Shown here in pieces: positions 20,116-28,215 of a stretch of DNA of 64,000 bases. A model generated the notes under the pieces. It was not told where the DNA came from and ran no database searches. It saw only the letters and a list, made by a program, of their open reading frames with translations. The stretch's first letter is position 1, and each line of letters starts with the position of its first letter. The position numbers and the translations under genes are program-made. The stretch is from Microvirga lupini (GTDB lineage Bacteria > Pseudomonadota > Alphaproteobacteria > Rhizobiales > Beijerinckiaceae). Location: assembly GCA_000517005.1 (NCBI GenBank), contig KI912031.1:149382-213381 (forward strand), written 5' to 3'.

Positions 20116-20542
20116 GGGAATGTCCGCGACGCTCGCCGTTGGGGGGAGGTGAGGAGGTATGGCGACGCTCTGCAGGCGGTGCGCTTTTCGGCTTGGTGAC
20201 CGCTCGCAGCGCGCGCCGGAGATCGTCGATGAGCAGATCGAAATCGGCGGAGAGGATGTCGCGCCGTCCGATGACGACCACGTCCGCGTCGATATTCGCG
20301 TAATCCTTGCCCGCCGTGGGAATGGCAGCCCGGAGTCGGCGTTTGATCCGGTTGCGTTCGGTGGCGTGGCCGACCCGCTTCGTGACCGTGAGGCCGAAGC
20401 GCAGGCCGAGGCCCGAGCCCTCGCGCAATCGGGCCTGAACCGTCATCCGCTCGGTATGAAAGCGGCGGCCGGAGGCCGCCGCGACGAAGTCAGGTCTTTT
20501 CATCAGACGCCCGAGGCTTAACTCTGCGCGAGGCTCGCGCAT
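20108..20542 (-). CDS. rnpA: Ribonuclease P protein component
   Basis: 144 residues. It contains the RNase P protein signature [15 protein letters not shown] and the N-terminal [10 protein letters not shown] region. It assists RNase P RNA in tRNA 5' maturation. The tail after about 120 ([19 protein letters not shown]) is low-complexity. An ATG at 20503 is an alternative start. It lies between rpmH and yidC. Confidence 0.95.
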   Translation of the reverse strand: MREPRAELSLGRLMKRPDFVAAASGRRFHTERMTVQARLREGSGLGLRFGLTVTKRVGHATERNRIKRRLRAAIPTAGKDYANIDADVVVIGRRDILSADFDLLIDDLRRALRAVTKPKSAPPAERRHTSSPPPNGERRGHSHA

Positions 20543-20560
20543 CGGGCGATCCTAGGCTGC

Positions 20561-20695
20561 TTACGCCGACAGGCGCTTGCGGCCATGGGCGCGGCGAGCG
20601 GCAATGACCTTGCGGCCACCCTTGGTCGCCATGCGCGCACGGAAGCCGTGGCGGCGCTTGCGAACCAGCTTGCTCGGTTGATACGTCCTCTTCAC
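20561..20695 (-). CDS. rpmH: 50S ribosomal protein L34
   Basis: 44 residues from a GTG start at 20693-20695, reading [18 protein letters not shown] and ending AHGRKRLSA. It is the standard L34 length and sequence, including the basic core [15 protein letters not shown]. It is the first gene of rpmH-rnpA-yidC. The GTG start is the oddity; no in-frame ATG precedes it. Confidence 0.97.
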   Translation of the reverse strand: MKRTYQPSKLVRKRRHGFRARMATKGGRKVIAARRAHGRKRLSA

Positions 20696-20962
20696 GGCAC
20701 ATCTCCGGTCGAATGGGGCAGCGGTGCTCGATGGCTCGCGCCCGTCTGGTTTAAGATGGGGTCGCCCCCGAAACTGTCTCGAAAAAACGATCAGCGCCCC
20801 AGAAGAGCGCTGTCAGCTTGCCGGCTTATGACGGAATGGAGGGGCAAAGTCAACGCCGCTCTGGCCTTTATGCGGCAATCGGCCCGGCGTCATCGCTGCC
20901 GCTAAAACCCGTAGGCCTGGCCTTGCCGAGCACTACATATCATAGGGAATCCAGGGGGATCC

Positions 20963-21760
20963 GTGGTCGACCCGCAACCAGAGCCTCATAGCCCAGAGAA
21001 GCCGGCTCGTCTCTGGCGCATTCTGCCTCTCGTGCTGCTCGTTCTGGCCTTGGGCGGAATCTTTGCAACGGGCCTGCACCGCTCCTTCGGTTTCGAGGCC
21101 TTTCTCCGCTATCAAACTTGGCTTCAGGACCTCGCCGCCGCCCATCGCTGGGCGATGCTGGCGTTATTCTGCCTGATCTACGTGACGGCGGTGACCCTGT
21201 CCCTGCCGGTTTCGGCATTTCTGACCACCATCGGGGGCTATCTGTTCGGCTGGGCGCTCGGCGGGATCGCGGCCTCCATAGCGGCGACACTCGGGGCAAC
21301 CAACATCTTTCTCATTGCCCGCACGTCCCTGGGGCGGCCCCTCCTGGAGAGGGCTGGTCCCCGGATCCAGGGCCTCGCGGCGGGCTTCCGGAGACAGGCC
21401 TTCCTTTATCTGCTGTCCCTGCGCCTGATTCCCGTGGTGCCGTTCTGGCTGACGAATCTCGCCGCCGCCTTCTTCGGCATGGGTGCGAGGCCTTTCGTGC
21501 TTGCGACCCAATTGGGCATGCTGCCGATCTCCTTTGCTTTCGCCTTTGCCGGATCGGGGCTCGACGAGGCAATGACCCGGCACGAGAAGCTTCGTGCCGA
21601 TTGCCTGGCGGCTGGCCGAGGCGAGTGCGGCGTCGATTTCGACGCCGGAAGCCTGTTGACGCCCGAGTTGATGATCGCTCTAGCTATCCTGGGAATTTTG
21701 GCGCTGGTTCCGGTTGCGCTCAAGACTTGGCGCAGGCGCGTCGCCGACGAGGGGTTATGA
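20963..21760 (+). CDS. TVP38/TMEM64 family membrane protein
   Basis: 265 residues from a GTG start. The SNARE-associated (VTT) domain lies at about 70-190, with LPVSAFLTTIGGYLFGWALG and RLIPVVPFWLTNLAAAFFGM. About six membrane helices are predicted. The family includes DedA-like transporters and lipid scramblases. Its role here is unknown. Confidence 0.85.
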   Translation: MVDPQPEPHSPEKPARLWRILPLVLLVLALGGIFATGLHRSFGFEAFLRYQTWLQDLAAAHRWAMLALFCLIYVTAVTLSLPVSAFLTTIGGYLFGWALGGIAASIAATLGATNIFLIARTSLGRPLLERAGPRIQGLAAGFRRQAFLYLLSLRLIPVVPFWLTNLAAAFFGMGARPFVLATQLGMLPISFAFAFAGSGLDEAMTRHEKLRADCLAAGRGECGVDFDAGSLLTPELMIALAILGILALVPVALKTWRRRVADEGL

Positions 21761-21917
21761 TCAAGCAGGCGGAAAGGACTGGCGGAGAGCGTCTATCCCC
21801 ACCTACTTTTATCACAGCTGATGCAGAGCGCGGCGATGGAGTTTCTCAGACCACCGGCCCAAAATCCTTGAGCGGGGCGGCTGGTTCACGTGGTTCGCCG
21901 CCTGGAATGAAACGGGA

Positions 21918-23348
21918 ATGAGCCGCGAGTCGACCACTTTCGCAGGGCGCTTTTTGAGCCAGTTCGGGCTTTCTGCGCGCCTGCTCCTGCTGACGGTTCT
22001 CTTCGTGATGATCGCGGAGGTGCTCATTTATGTGCCCTCCGTGGCCAATTTCCGGCTGACATGGCTCAATGACCGCCTGGCGGCGGCCCAGATTGCCGCC
22101 ATGGTCCTCGATGCCGCGCCTGAGGAATCCCTGTCGGAAGAGCTGGAACTGCGCCTCCTGCACGGGGTCGGCGCCAAGGCCATTGCCCTGAAGGGAGGGG
22201 GGCGCCGGAGCCTGCTCGCGACGAGGGATGTGCCGCCGGAGGTGAGCAAGACGGTCGATCTGCGCGACGCGAAATGGATGATCCTGGTTCAGGACGCCTT
22301 CGCGACCCTGTTCAACCCTGCGGACAAGCCGATTCGCGTGATTGGGGCCGGCATGGGGGTGGAGTTCGTCGAGATGATCCTCGACCAGGCGCCCCTGCGC
22401 CATGCCATGATCGAGTTCTCGCGCAACATCCTGTTCCTGTCCCTCTTCATCTCCATCATCACGGCGAGCCTCGTCTACCTCACCCTGCAATGGGTGATCG
22501 TGCGTCCCGTGCGGCGGCTCACGGGCAACATCGCGGAATTCTCCAGCAACCCGGAGGACGCCTCTCGGGTCATCCAGCCGACCGACCGCGTCGACGAGAT
22601 CGGCCTCGCCGAACAGGCGCTGGCTCGCATGGAGACGACGCTCGCCGACGAGCTGCGCCAGAAGCGGCGCCTGGCGCAGCTGGGGCTGGCGGTCAGCAAG
22701 ATCAATCACGAGCTGCGCAACATGCTCACCACGGCCCAGCTTCTCACCGATCGTCTCGACCGTGTCAGCGACGAGAGCGTCCAGCGCATCGCCCCCAGGC
22801 TCGTCAGCACCCTCGACCGGGCCATCGCTTTCTGCGAGACCACCCTGGCCTATGGCAGGGCGACGGAGCCCCTGCCGCAGCGGCGGCTCATTCCCCTGGC
22901 ACCTGTGATCGAGGAACTGTCGAACCTGACGGATCTCGCGCCGGAGGTCGGCATCGCCTTCGAGGCGCAGGTGCCGGACGACCTGATGATCGATGCCGAT
23001 CCGGACCAGCTCTCCCGGGTTCTGGTGAATGTGGTCCGCAATGCGGTCCAGGCGCTGAGCCAGACCGGATCGCCCGAGGGACAACCGCGGATCGAGGTGA
23101 CCGCGTCGCGGGAGGGCGGCACGGTCTGCATCCTGATCAAGGACAATGGCCCCGGCATCCCCGAGCGGGCGAAGGTCAACCTGTTCACCCCCTTCCAGGG
23201 CTCGGCTCAGAAAGGCGGGACGGGCTTGGGCCTGCCGATTGCGGCCGAGCTCGTTCAGCTCCACGGCGGAACGATCGCTCTCGATGAGAGCCAGGGCAAG
23301 ACCTGCTTCAAGATCGCGATCCCGGACCGGCTCTCCCCGGAAGGGTAA
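21918..23348 (+). CDS. Sensor histidine kinase
   Basis: 476 residues. Two membrane helices (about 22-40 and 171-192) flank a periplasmic sensor domain, followed by HAMP (about 193-245), a dimerisation helix with phospho-acceptor His264 in KINHELRNML, and an ATPase domain with NVVRNAVQAL (N box), DNGPGIP and GTGLGLPIA. No response regulator gene is adjacent, so it is an orphan kinase. The signal is unknown. Confidence 0.9.
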   Translation: MSRESTTFAGRFLSQFGLSARLLLLTVLFVMIAEVLIYVPSVANFRLTWLNDRLAAAQIAAMVLDAAPEESLSEELELRLLHGVGAKAIALKGGGRRSLLATRDVPPEVSKTVDLRDAKWMILVQDAFATLFNPADKPIRVIGAGMGVEFVEMILDQAPLRHAMIEFSRNILFLSLFISIITASLVYLTLQWVIVRPVRRLTGNIAEFSSNPEDASRVIQPTDRVDEIGLAEQALARMETTLADELRQKRRLAQLGLAVSKINHELRNMLTTAQLLTDRLDRVSDESVQRIAPRLVSTLDRAIAFCETTLAYGRATEPLPQRRLIPLAPVIEELSNLTDLAPEVGIAFEAQVPDDLMIDADPDQLSRVLVNVVRNAVQALSQTGSPEGQPRIEVTASREGGTVCILIKDNGPGIPERAKVNLFTPFQGSAQKGGTGLGLPIAAELVQLHGGTIALDESQGKTCFKIAIPDRLSPEG

Positions 23349-23459
23349 AGTGAGGCTTTCCGCAGATCTTCTGCACGAAGAGGCTTGCCAACCGGATCAG
23401 ATCCCTCTATGTCACCGGCCTCGGCCAACGTTGCTTCCCAAGAGCGATCTGCCGATCAA

Positions 23460-23536
23460 GCGCCCGTAGCTCAGCTGGATAGAGCACCAGACTACGAATC
23501 TGGGGGTCAGAGGTTCGAATCCTTTCGGGCGCGCCA
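23460..23536 (+). tRNA. tRNA-Arg (anticodon ACG)
   Basis: 77 nt with CCA encoded. The acceptor stem GCGCCCG pairs with CGGGCGC. The D arm contains GCTCAGCTGGATAGAGC, the T arm has GGTTCGAATCC, and the anticodon loop CTACGAA gives ACG at 23494-23496, read as inosine-CG after deamination. Confidence 0.97.
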
Positions 23537-23624
23537 TTTTCTCCTTACATCGATGCAGGCAAGGCGAAGGTTCGAGGCTACGGTCTCGCGTACCGCAGCC
23601 CCTGGTATGTCCAAGGTCTTGGTT

Positions 23625-23807
23625 CTAAACCTCGGCGGCTGGAGTGATGCCGAGGTCGTTGAGCTTGGCGCGAATCTCCGTAACCGGCCGTTTCAGCTTC
23701 AGGCTGATCACCGATACCGGGGCTCCCTCTCGTGCGAGGGACAGAAGAGCTTGAACGGCCTCGTAATTCCAATGTTCTCCAGCAGGGTTCATGGCTTTCT
23801 TCTCCAT
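23625..23807 (-). CDS. Small conserved hypothetical protein
   Basis: 60 residues, or 55 from the second ATG at 23792. One compact helical domain is visible (VQALLSLAREGAPVSVISLK then VTEIRAKLNDLGI), reminiscent of a small helix-turn-helix. No family can be named. It lies between tRNA-Arg and the divergent GlsB-like gene. Confidence 0.6.
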   Translation of the reverse strand: MEKKAMNPAGEHWNYEAVQALLSLAREGAPVSVISLKLKRPVTEIRAKLNDLGITPAAEV

Positions 23808-23879
23808 GTGAACGGGGCGCCAGCCTCCGCCGCAAGTGCGGCGAGATGATGAAAAGCGCGCTTTGGAGAACCTTCCGCC

Positions 23880-23904
23880 GCAACCTTAGCCGAAGCTGTG
23901 CGTT
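23880..23904 (+). promoter_or_regulatory. Near-consensus EcfG-type promoter
   Basis: GCAAC at 23880-23884, 16 bp, then CGTT at 23901-23904. One mismatch (GCAAC for GGAAC). It lies 34 bp upstream of the GlsB-like start. Confidence 0.35.
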
Positions 23905-23937
23905 CCTTGTGGAGGCAACGCAGACTAAGGACCCATC

Positions 23938-24204
23938 ATGAGCATCATCTGGACCATCATCATCGGCTTCGTGGCTGGCGTGATCGCAAAGTGGATCATG
24001 CCAGGTCGGAACGAGCCATCCGGGTTCATCCTCACGACCATTCTCGGCATCGTAGGCGCCGTCGTCGCTACCTATCTCGGTCAGGCTCTGGGCTGGTACC
24101 GGGCCGATGAGGGGGCAGGGTTCATTGGTGCCATCGTCGGGGCGATTGTCGTGCTCTTCATCTATGGCCTGATCGCCGGGCGCCGTTCGACATCGTCGTA
24201 CTGA
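23938..24204 (+). CDS. GlsB/YeaQ/YmgE family stress membrane protein
   Basis: 88 residues with three membrane segments. Family hallmarks are IIGFVAGVIAKWIMPGRN, FILTTILGIVGAVVATYLG and GAIVGAIVVLFIYGLI. These transglycosylase-associated small proteins are stress-induced in many bacteria. AAGGACC precedes the ATG, and a hairpin terminator follows. Confidence 0.9.
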   Translation: MSIIWTIIIGFVAGVIAKWIMPGRNEPSGFILTTILGIVGAVVATYLGQALGWYRADEGAGFIGAIVGAIVVLFIYGLIAGRRSTSSY

Positions 24205-24232
24205 TCGATTCCACGGTCGAGACCGGAATGCC

Positions 24233-24259
24233 AAGGGCCACAGCACAACTGTGGCCCTT
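24233..24259. terminator. Hairpin terminator
   Basis: AAGGGCCACAG pairs with CTGTGGCCCTT around a 5-nt loop, between the convergent GlsB-like and DUF2892 genes. Confidence 0.7.
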
Positions 24260-24266
24260 GCCGTAT

Positions 24267-24527
24267 TCAGCTATGGTGAGCAATCCGGTCGCTCCCATGC
24301 GAACCCGTGAGAGCTGCCTTGATGGGACAGTTGCCGACATAGCCACGCCAGGCGAGATAGGAACCGCCCAGGAGCGCCAGGATGTTCAAGAGCGGATTGG
24401 GGCGCGGTTTGGCCGCCGCGGCCGCAAGGCCGAGACCGGCCAGCATATAGGCGCCGCGCTCGGTCGTGCTGAGATTGGGTTCGCCATTCATCAGCGATCC
24501 AGTGCTTGCCGGGAGCATGTTCGTCAC
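24267..24527 (-). CDS. DUF2892 (YgaP-like) small membrane protein
   Basis: 86 residues from a GTG at 24525-24527, chosen because GGAGA sits 6 nt upstream; an ATG at 24518 is the alternative. The DUF2892 core is STTERGAYMLAGLGL, then NILALLGGSYLAWRGYVGNC followed by PIKAAL, with two membrane helices. Function is unknown. It diverges from a DUF892 gene, and both sides carry EcfG-type motifs. Confidence 0.8.
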   Translation of the reverse strand: MTNMLPASTGSLMNGEPNLSTTERGAYMLAGLGLAAAAAKPRPNPLLNILALLGGSYLAWRGYVGNCPIKAALTGSHGSDRIAHHS

Positions 24528-24556
24528 GTCGGTTCTCCATGAATTCACCTTGGCCG

Positions 24557-24582
24557 AACGCGGCGTGAAGCGGGGTTGTTCC
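24557..24582 (-). promoter_or_regulatory. EcfG-type promoter for the DUF2892 gene
   Basis: On the minus strand GGAAC (24582-24578), 17 bp, then CGTT (24560-24557). About 30 bp upstream of the GTG start. Confidence 0.55.
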
Positions 24583-24611
24583 TTTGAATCCTTGCGACGC
24601 CGAAATCGGGG

Positions 24612-24636
24612 GGAACCCCGAAGCTTGACCTTCGTT
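24612..24636 (+). promoter_or_regulatory. EcfG-type promoter for the DUF892 gene
   Basis: GGAAC at 24612-24616, 16 bp, CGTT at 24633-24636, ending 30 bp before the ATG at 24667. It is back to back with the motif at 24557-24582. Confidence 0.6.
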
Positions 24637-24666
24637 GAGTCCACGCTCAACCGAGGAGATGTTAGA

Positions 24667-25161
24667 ATGGCAGCCAAGGAAAAGACCTTGAACGACCTGT
24701 TCCTTCATACGCTGAAGGATGTTTTCTACGCCGAGAAGCAGATCCTGAAAGCCCTGCCGAAGATGGCCAAGAACGCCGAATCCGAGGAGCTGAAGCAGGC
24801 TTTCGAGAAGCACCGTGAAGAGACGGAAGGCCAGATCGAGCGGCTCGAGAAAGTCTTCGAGATGCTCGGCAAGCCGGCCCGCGGCGTGCAGTGCGAAGCC
24901 ATCAACGGCATCATCGAGGAAGGCAAGGAGGTCATGGAGGACTTCGCGGACAGCGAGGCTCTCGATGCCGGCATTCTCGCTGCGGCGCAGGCCGTTGAGC
25001 ATTACGAGATCACCCGCTACGGCTCCCTGAGGACCTGGGCCGAAGAGCTTGGCATGAACGATGCCGCAAAGCTCCTCGATCAGAACCTTCAGGAGGAGAA
25101 GAAGACCGACAAGTTGCTGACCGAACTCGCCGAAGCCCGCGTGAACACGAAGGCGGCATAA
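24667..25161 (+). CDS. Ferritin-like DUF892 (YciE/YciF family) protein
   Basis: 164 residues from the ATG at 24667 after GAGGAG. It shares LNDLFLHTLKDVFYAEKQI and LAAAQAVEHYEITRYGSL with the paralogue at 11507, and both end in NTKAA. A four-helix ferritin-like bundle is expected. A strong terminator follows. Confidence 0.9.
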   Translation: MAAKEKTLNDLFLHTLKDVFYAEKQILKALPKMAKNAESEELKQAFEKHREETEGQIERLEKVFEMLGKPARGVQCEAINGIIEEGKEVMEDFADSEALDAGILAAAQAVEHYEITRYGSLRTWAEELGMNDAAKLLDQNLQEEKKTDKLLTELAEARVNTKAA

Positions 25162-25179
25162 GGGACGCTCTGCAAAGGC

Positions 25180-25219
25180 AAGGCCTCGTGCTCGTGGGAG
25201 CGCGAGGCCTTTCTTTTTA
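25180..25219 (+). terminator. Rho-independent terminator
   Basis: Stem AAGGCCTCG / CGAGGCCTT followed by TCTTTTT, 18 bp after the DUF892 stop. Confidence 0.85.
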
Positions 25220-25241
25220 CTGTCGTTCGAGACGATAGGCT

Positions 25242-25490
25242 TCAATGCCGATGGGCAGGGTCCGGTGCGACCCTCGTGTCCAAGGTTAGGCGCATGGATC
25301 CCGAAGGAGTGATCTCGAGCGAGGCTCTCAACGTATCGGGATATTCCACCAGATGCATGAAGGCGAGGAGCCGCAAACGCGCGATGGGAGGAAATTGCGC
25401 AAGACAATGCACCAAATTCTGAGATGCGCGATCGATCATCTCCTCTTGGACGACAAAGGAGAGGGGAGGATTCTCTTCAGGCAGCGACAT
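25242..25490 (-). CDS. Small hypothetical protein overlapping luxI 3' end
   Basis: 82 residues from the ATG at 25490, overlapping the luxI-like stop by 14 bp, which suggests translational coupling. Mostly helical (EEMIDRASQNLVHCLAQFPP then IARLRLLAFMHLVEYPD). I do not recognise a family. The overlap with an AHL synthase hints at a quorum-sensing accessory role, but that is inference from position only. Confidence 0.5.
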   Translation of the reverse strand: MSLPEENPPLSFVVQEEMIDRASQNLVHCLAQFPPIARLRLLAFMHLVEYPDTLRASLEITPSGSMRLTLDTRVAPDPAHRH

Positions 25491-26123
25491 ATGGCACCCG
25501 ATCGCGATGAGAGGAGACGCCGGAATCCCGCGAGAGGCAGGACCCGCGCAGACCGGCCAGCCTGCTGATATGCTCGAGACTTTCCTCAGAAATACGAATG
25601 GCCGCTGCGATGCAGGGCTGGCCCTCGACCACGGTCGGCAGACCGAGCGGGCGGACCTTGAACCCGGCCTGGTGCCAGTGAGGCAACCGCCACATCTCAA
25701 CGACGGCAGTGACCTCCGTGATGCCCTCCTCGAGACAGAATTGCTGGAATGCTGCCAGAAGGCGGCAATCCGTACGGCCGGTCCGCCGCTCCTTGACGAT
25801 GAAGTAGCGCGTGCATTCGAGGATGGTGGCACCGGTCAGGACGCCGCGCTCCTTCACGAGATGAGGAAAGGCCTCGCTGATCATATGCGGCAGGAGCGTG
25901 GGATAAAGCCTCAGCCCTCCGATGACTCGGCCCTTGTCGAGAGCGACCAGGTAGGTCGCGTGGTCATTGTCGTAGGCATCCACCTCTCGTCCATCGGGAC
26001 GCCGGAGATCGTGCCCCCCCCCCGTTCGTCAACGAAAACCTTGTGCCGAAGGCGGAAGTACTCGTCGAGAACATCTGAATAATGGCTTTTGTTGTCTTGG
26101 GTAATCACTTGAATCGAGATCAT
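25477..26123 (-). pseudogene. LuxI-type acyl-homoserine lactone synthase, frameshifted
   Basis: The N-terminal part (MISIQVITQDNKSHYSDVL then YFRLRHKVFVDERG) and the rest (HDLRRPDGREVDAYDNDH, then GGLRLYPTLLPHM and LECTRYFIV) are both clear LuxI family sequence but lie in different frames. The break falls in ten consecutive G on the coding strand (26014-26023). Eleven or eight G would restore one frame; eight gives the family's length, with Gly where LuxI proteins have a conserved Trp after ERG. The result is a pseudogene, a phase-variable gene or an assembly error. The LuxR partner gene lies directly upstream. Confidence 0.75.
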
Positions 26124-26178
26124 GCCCCTGCTCCCCGTTTTCTGGGAAGAGCAGTGTCCACAGCCTATGGCATTTGAA

Positions 26179-26198
26179 TATTGTAGGAAATTACAGGT
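26179..26198. promoter_or_regulatory. Candidate lux box
   Basis: A 20-bp imperfect dyad, reading ACCTGTAATTTCCTACAATA on the minus strand, centred on TGT-N8-ACA. It lies about 55-75 bp upstream of the luxI-like start, a usual place for a LuxR-type activator site. Symmetry is weak. Confidence 0.35.
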
Positions 26199-26207
26199 GC
26201 TTTTACG

Positions 26208-26960
26208 TCAGATATCAATGAGACGGTGCTGAAGCGCCCGGGCCACGGCATGGGTCTTGTTGGCGGCGCTCAGCTTTTGGCAGGCGCTGCAGATATGGGC
26301 GGTAACGGTTCTTTCCGTCACGCCCAGGATCTCGCCCGTATCCGCAGCGGACTTTCCCAAAGCCGCCCAGCGCAGGGTCTCCTTCTCGCGGGCGGTCAGC
26401 GGGTTGGGCTGGGGAGAGGGGGCAAGAACCAGCCTGGCCCGTTCGAAAGCGTAGATGGCCATCAGGTGGAGGGCGGGCTTGGTCTGCGGCGTCAGATCGA
26501 GCTGGGGACCGCTCATGGAGAGGCAGGCCTCGAAACCGTTCAGACCATGAATCGGTAGGCAATAGCCCTGCTTCATGCCGAATTCCGCCGCCCCGCGCAT
26601 GATCTCCGCTCCCTTGGGGTTCATTCCGGGATCGCACGGCGCCTCGGCCCATTCGAAGGGCTGGACGGTCTGCCGGCACAGGCGGATCACGGGATCATGG
26701 CGGTCATATCCGTTCTGGGTGTAACGGCGGTACCAGTCCAGCGGCCATTTCTTCAGAAGGACCAAGGTTTCGATCCGCTGATCCGGATGCGGCAGCCCGG
26801 TCATGATGAAATTCTCGAAGCCGAAACGGGCAAAGGACCGCTCCATGGCATCAACAATCTCCTCGGGCGTGGCCAGATGATCCAATTCTTCAATGAAACC
26901 AAAGGCTTCTGCAGAGTGATCAAGGCTGCGGCCGCTCAAGGGCACCTCCGAAGGGTTCAA
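26208..26960 (-). CDS. LuxR family AHL-responsive transcriptional regulator
   Basis: 250 residues. The N-terminal autoinducer-binding domain keeps the typical W..Y..YD.HDP pattern (WYRRYTQNGYDRHDPVI) and PFEWAE. The C-terminal HTH is LTAREKETLRWAALGKSAAD then VTERTVTAHICSACQKLSA. It probably binds an acyl-homoserine lactone and controls luxI. It lies 84 bp from luxI on the same strand. Confidence 0.9.
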   Translation of the reverse strand: MNPSEVPLSGRSLDHSAEAFGFIEELDHLATPEEIVDAMERSFARFGFENFIMTGLPHPDQRIETLVLLKKWPLDWYRRYTQNGYDRHDPVIRLCRQTVQPFEWAEAPCDPGMNPKGAEIMRGAAEFGMKQGYCLPIHGLNGFEACLSMSGPQLDLTPQTKPALHLMAIYAFERARLVLAPSPQPNPLTAREKETLRWAALGKSAADTGEILGVTERTVTAHICSACQKLSAANKTHAVARALQHRLIDI

Positions 26961-27076
26961 CTGAAAGAGGATATGTGATAACTTTACTAAACTTATACGT
27001 TAGTGCAATGATTATGCTACCAAAAGTTCTGAGTCTGACCTAGATAGGAAAGCTAGGCAGAAAGCAGGAGCGTCGC

Positions 27077-27463
27077 TTGCAAAAGAAATCTCCCAACGAG
27101 ATCGACAAGCATATCGGCCGTCGCGTTAGGACCCGACGGATCATGCTCGGGATGAGCCAGGAGAAGCTTGCTGAGGCCCTGGGGCTTACGTTCCAGCAGG
27201 TTCAGAAATACGAAAAAGGCGTCAATCGCATCGGCGCGAGCCGTCTGCTCCACATTGCCGGCATTCTGGACGTCAATATCGAGTTCTTCTTCGAACGAAT
27301 TCCCGGATTGCGTGCCGGCGGGTTCTCCGACGACAGCCTCGTGGCCGAATTTCTGACGCGATCGGAAAGCGACCGCCTCGTGCGCGGCTTCCTGAAGCTG
27401 AAGGATGGCGAGGCCCGTCGGAGGGTGGCGGATCTCGTCGATTGGCTCGCATCGGCCAGCTAG
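27077..27463 (+). CDS. XRE family helix-turn-helix regulator
   Basis: 128 residues from a TTG start preceded by CAGGAG. HTH at about 12-66: RRIMLGMSQEKLAEALGL then FQQVQKYEKGVNRIGASRL. The C-terminal helices are typical of a Rhizobiales-wide XRE group. It is near, and divergent from, the luxR-luxI pair; targets are unknown. Confidence 0.88.
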   Translation: MQKKSPNEIDKHIGRRVRTRRIMLGMSQEKLAEALGLTFQQVQKYEKGVNRIGASRLLHIAGILDVNIEFFFERIPGLRAGGFSDDSLVAEFLTRSESDRLVRGFLKLKDGEARRRVADLVDWLASAS

Positions 27464-27464
27464 A

Positions 27465-27506
27465 GCATTTTCCGTGAAATGGCTCCGGTTCGACCTCAAG
27501 GAATGC
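27465..27506. repeat. Dispersed palindrome, other type
   Basis: GCATTTTCCGTGAAATGGC to GGAATGC with CCGGTTCGACC inside. It differs from the five bipartite repeats and resembles a dispersed element seen in Rhizobiales intergenic regions; that comparison is from memory. A shorter relative may begin at 16671. Confidence 0.4.
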
Positions 27507-27621
27507 GACAAGGCATGAAGAGAGATGATTCCACGCAAGAGGAAACAGCTCTCGGATCCTCGCCCGGCGAGCCTCGACAAAGGCGCCTCAACCCCTAAAG
27601 CATTGAGCTTCTGAGACGTTC

Positions 27622-27646
27622 GGAACCTGCCGCGCTTCTAATGGTT
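27622..27646 (+). promoter_or_regulatory. EcfG-type promoter for the 27.7 kb operon
   Basis: GGAAC at 27622-27626 and GTT at 27644-27646 with 17 bp between, ending 29 bp before the first ATG of the operon. The base before GTT is G rather than C. Confidence 0.5.
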
Positions 27647-27674
27647 ACTCACTCACGATTGAGAGAGGTTGACC

Positions 27675-28202
27675 ATGGGCGTGGGACAGCAAGACACCAA
27701 CAGACAGCAAGACAATGGCAATGAGGATTGGGATGCGCTCAAGGACGATGTCGGCGACATCGCAGGCGTTGCAGTAGAGCGCAGCCGGTACTTCATCGAT
27801 TCCGCGCGAGAGCAGGCGACGGATTATGCCGGACGCCGCAAGGACGATGTCGCGCAGTCCGTTGCCGATTTCGCCACCTCCTTGCGCGAATCCACCCGGT
27901 CCTTCGATGAGCGGCCCAATATCCGGGCCGTCGTCGACACGGCAGCCGAAGGATTGGAGCAGCTTGCCGATTCCATCCGCGAACGCACCTTTGCAGATAT
28001 CTTCAACGAGTTCGAGGATGTGGTCCGCCGCCGTCCGGCGACCGTGGCCGCTGTATCCGTCGCCGTCGGCTTCCTTGCGGCGCGCTTCATCAAGAGCACG
28101 GCAGAGGATCTTCGCTATGATGGCGTGAACGCGAGCCAAGCTCAGAGTAGGCAGACCCGTGCGCGGCAGGCCCAGCGTTCGCGCTCTGGAACCGGCGCCT
28201 GA
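27675..28202 (+). CDS. Hypothetical stress-operon protein, membrane-anchored
   Basis: 175 residues from the ATG at 27675 after GAGAGAGG. A long polar helical region with apolipoprotein-like spacing (FIDSAREQATDYAGRRKDDV and VADFATSLRESTRSF) leads to a short hydrophobic segment (ATVAAVSVAVGFLAARFI) and a basic tail. The shape resembles ElaB/YqjD-type ribosome- or membrane-bound stress proteins. First of four tightly spaced genes. Confidence 0.75.
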   Translation: MGVGQQDTNRQQDNGNEDWDALKDDVGDIAGVAVERSRYFIDSAREQATDYAGRRKDDVAQSVADFATSLRESTRSFDERPNIRAVVDTAAEGLEQLADSIRERTFADIFNEFEDVVRRRPATVAAVSVAVGFLAARFIKSTAEDLRYDGVNASQAQSRQTRARQAQRSRSGTGA

Positions 28203-28215
28203 GATGGAGGCCGCC

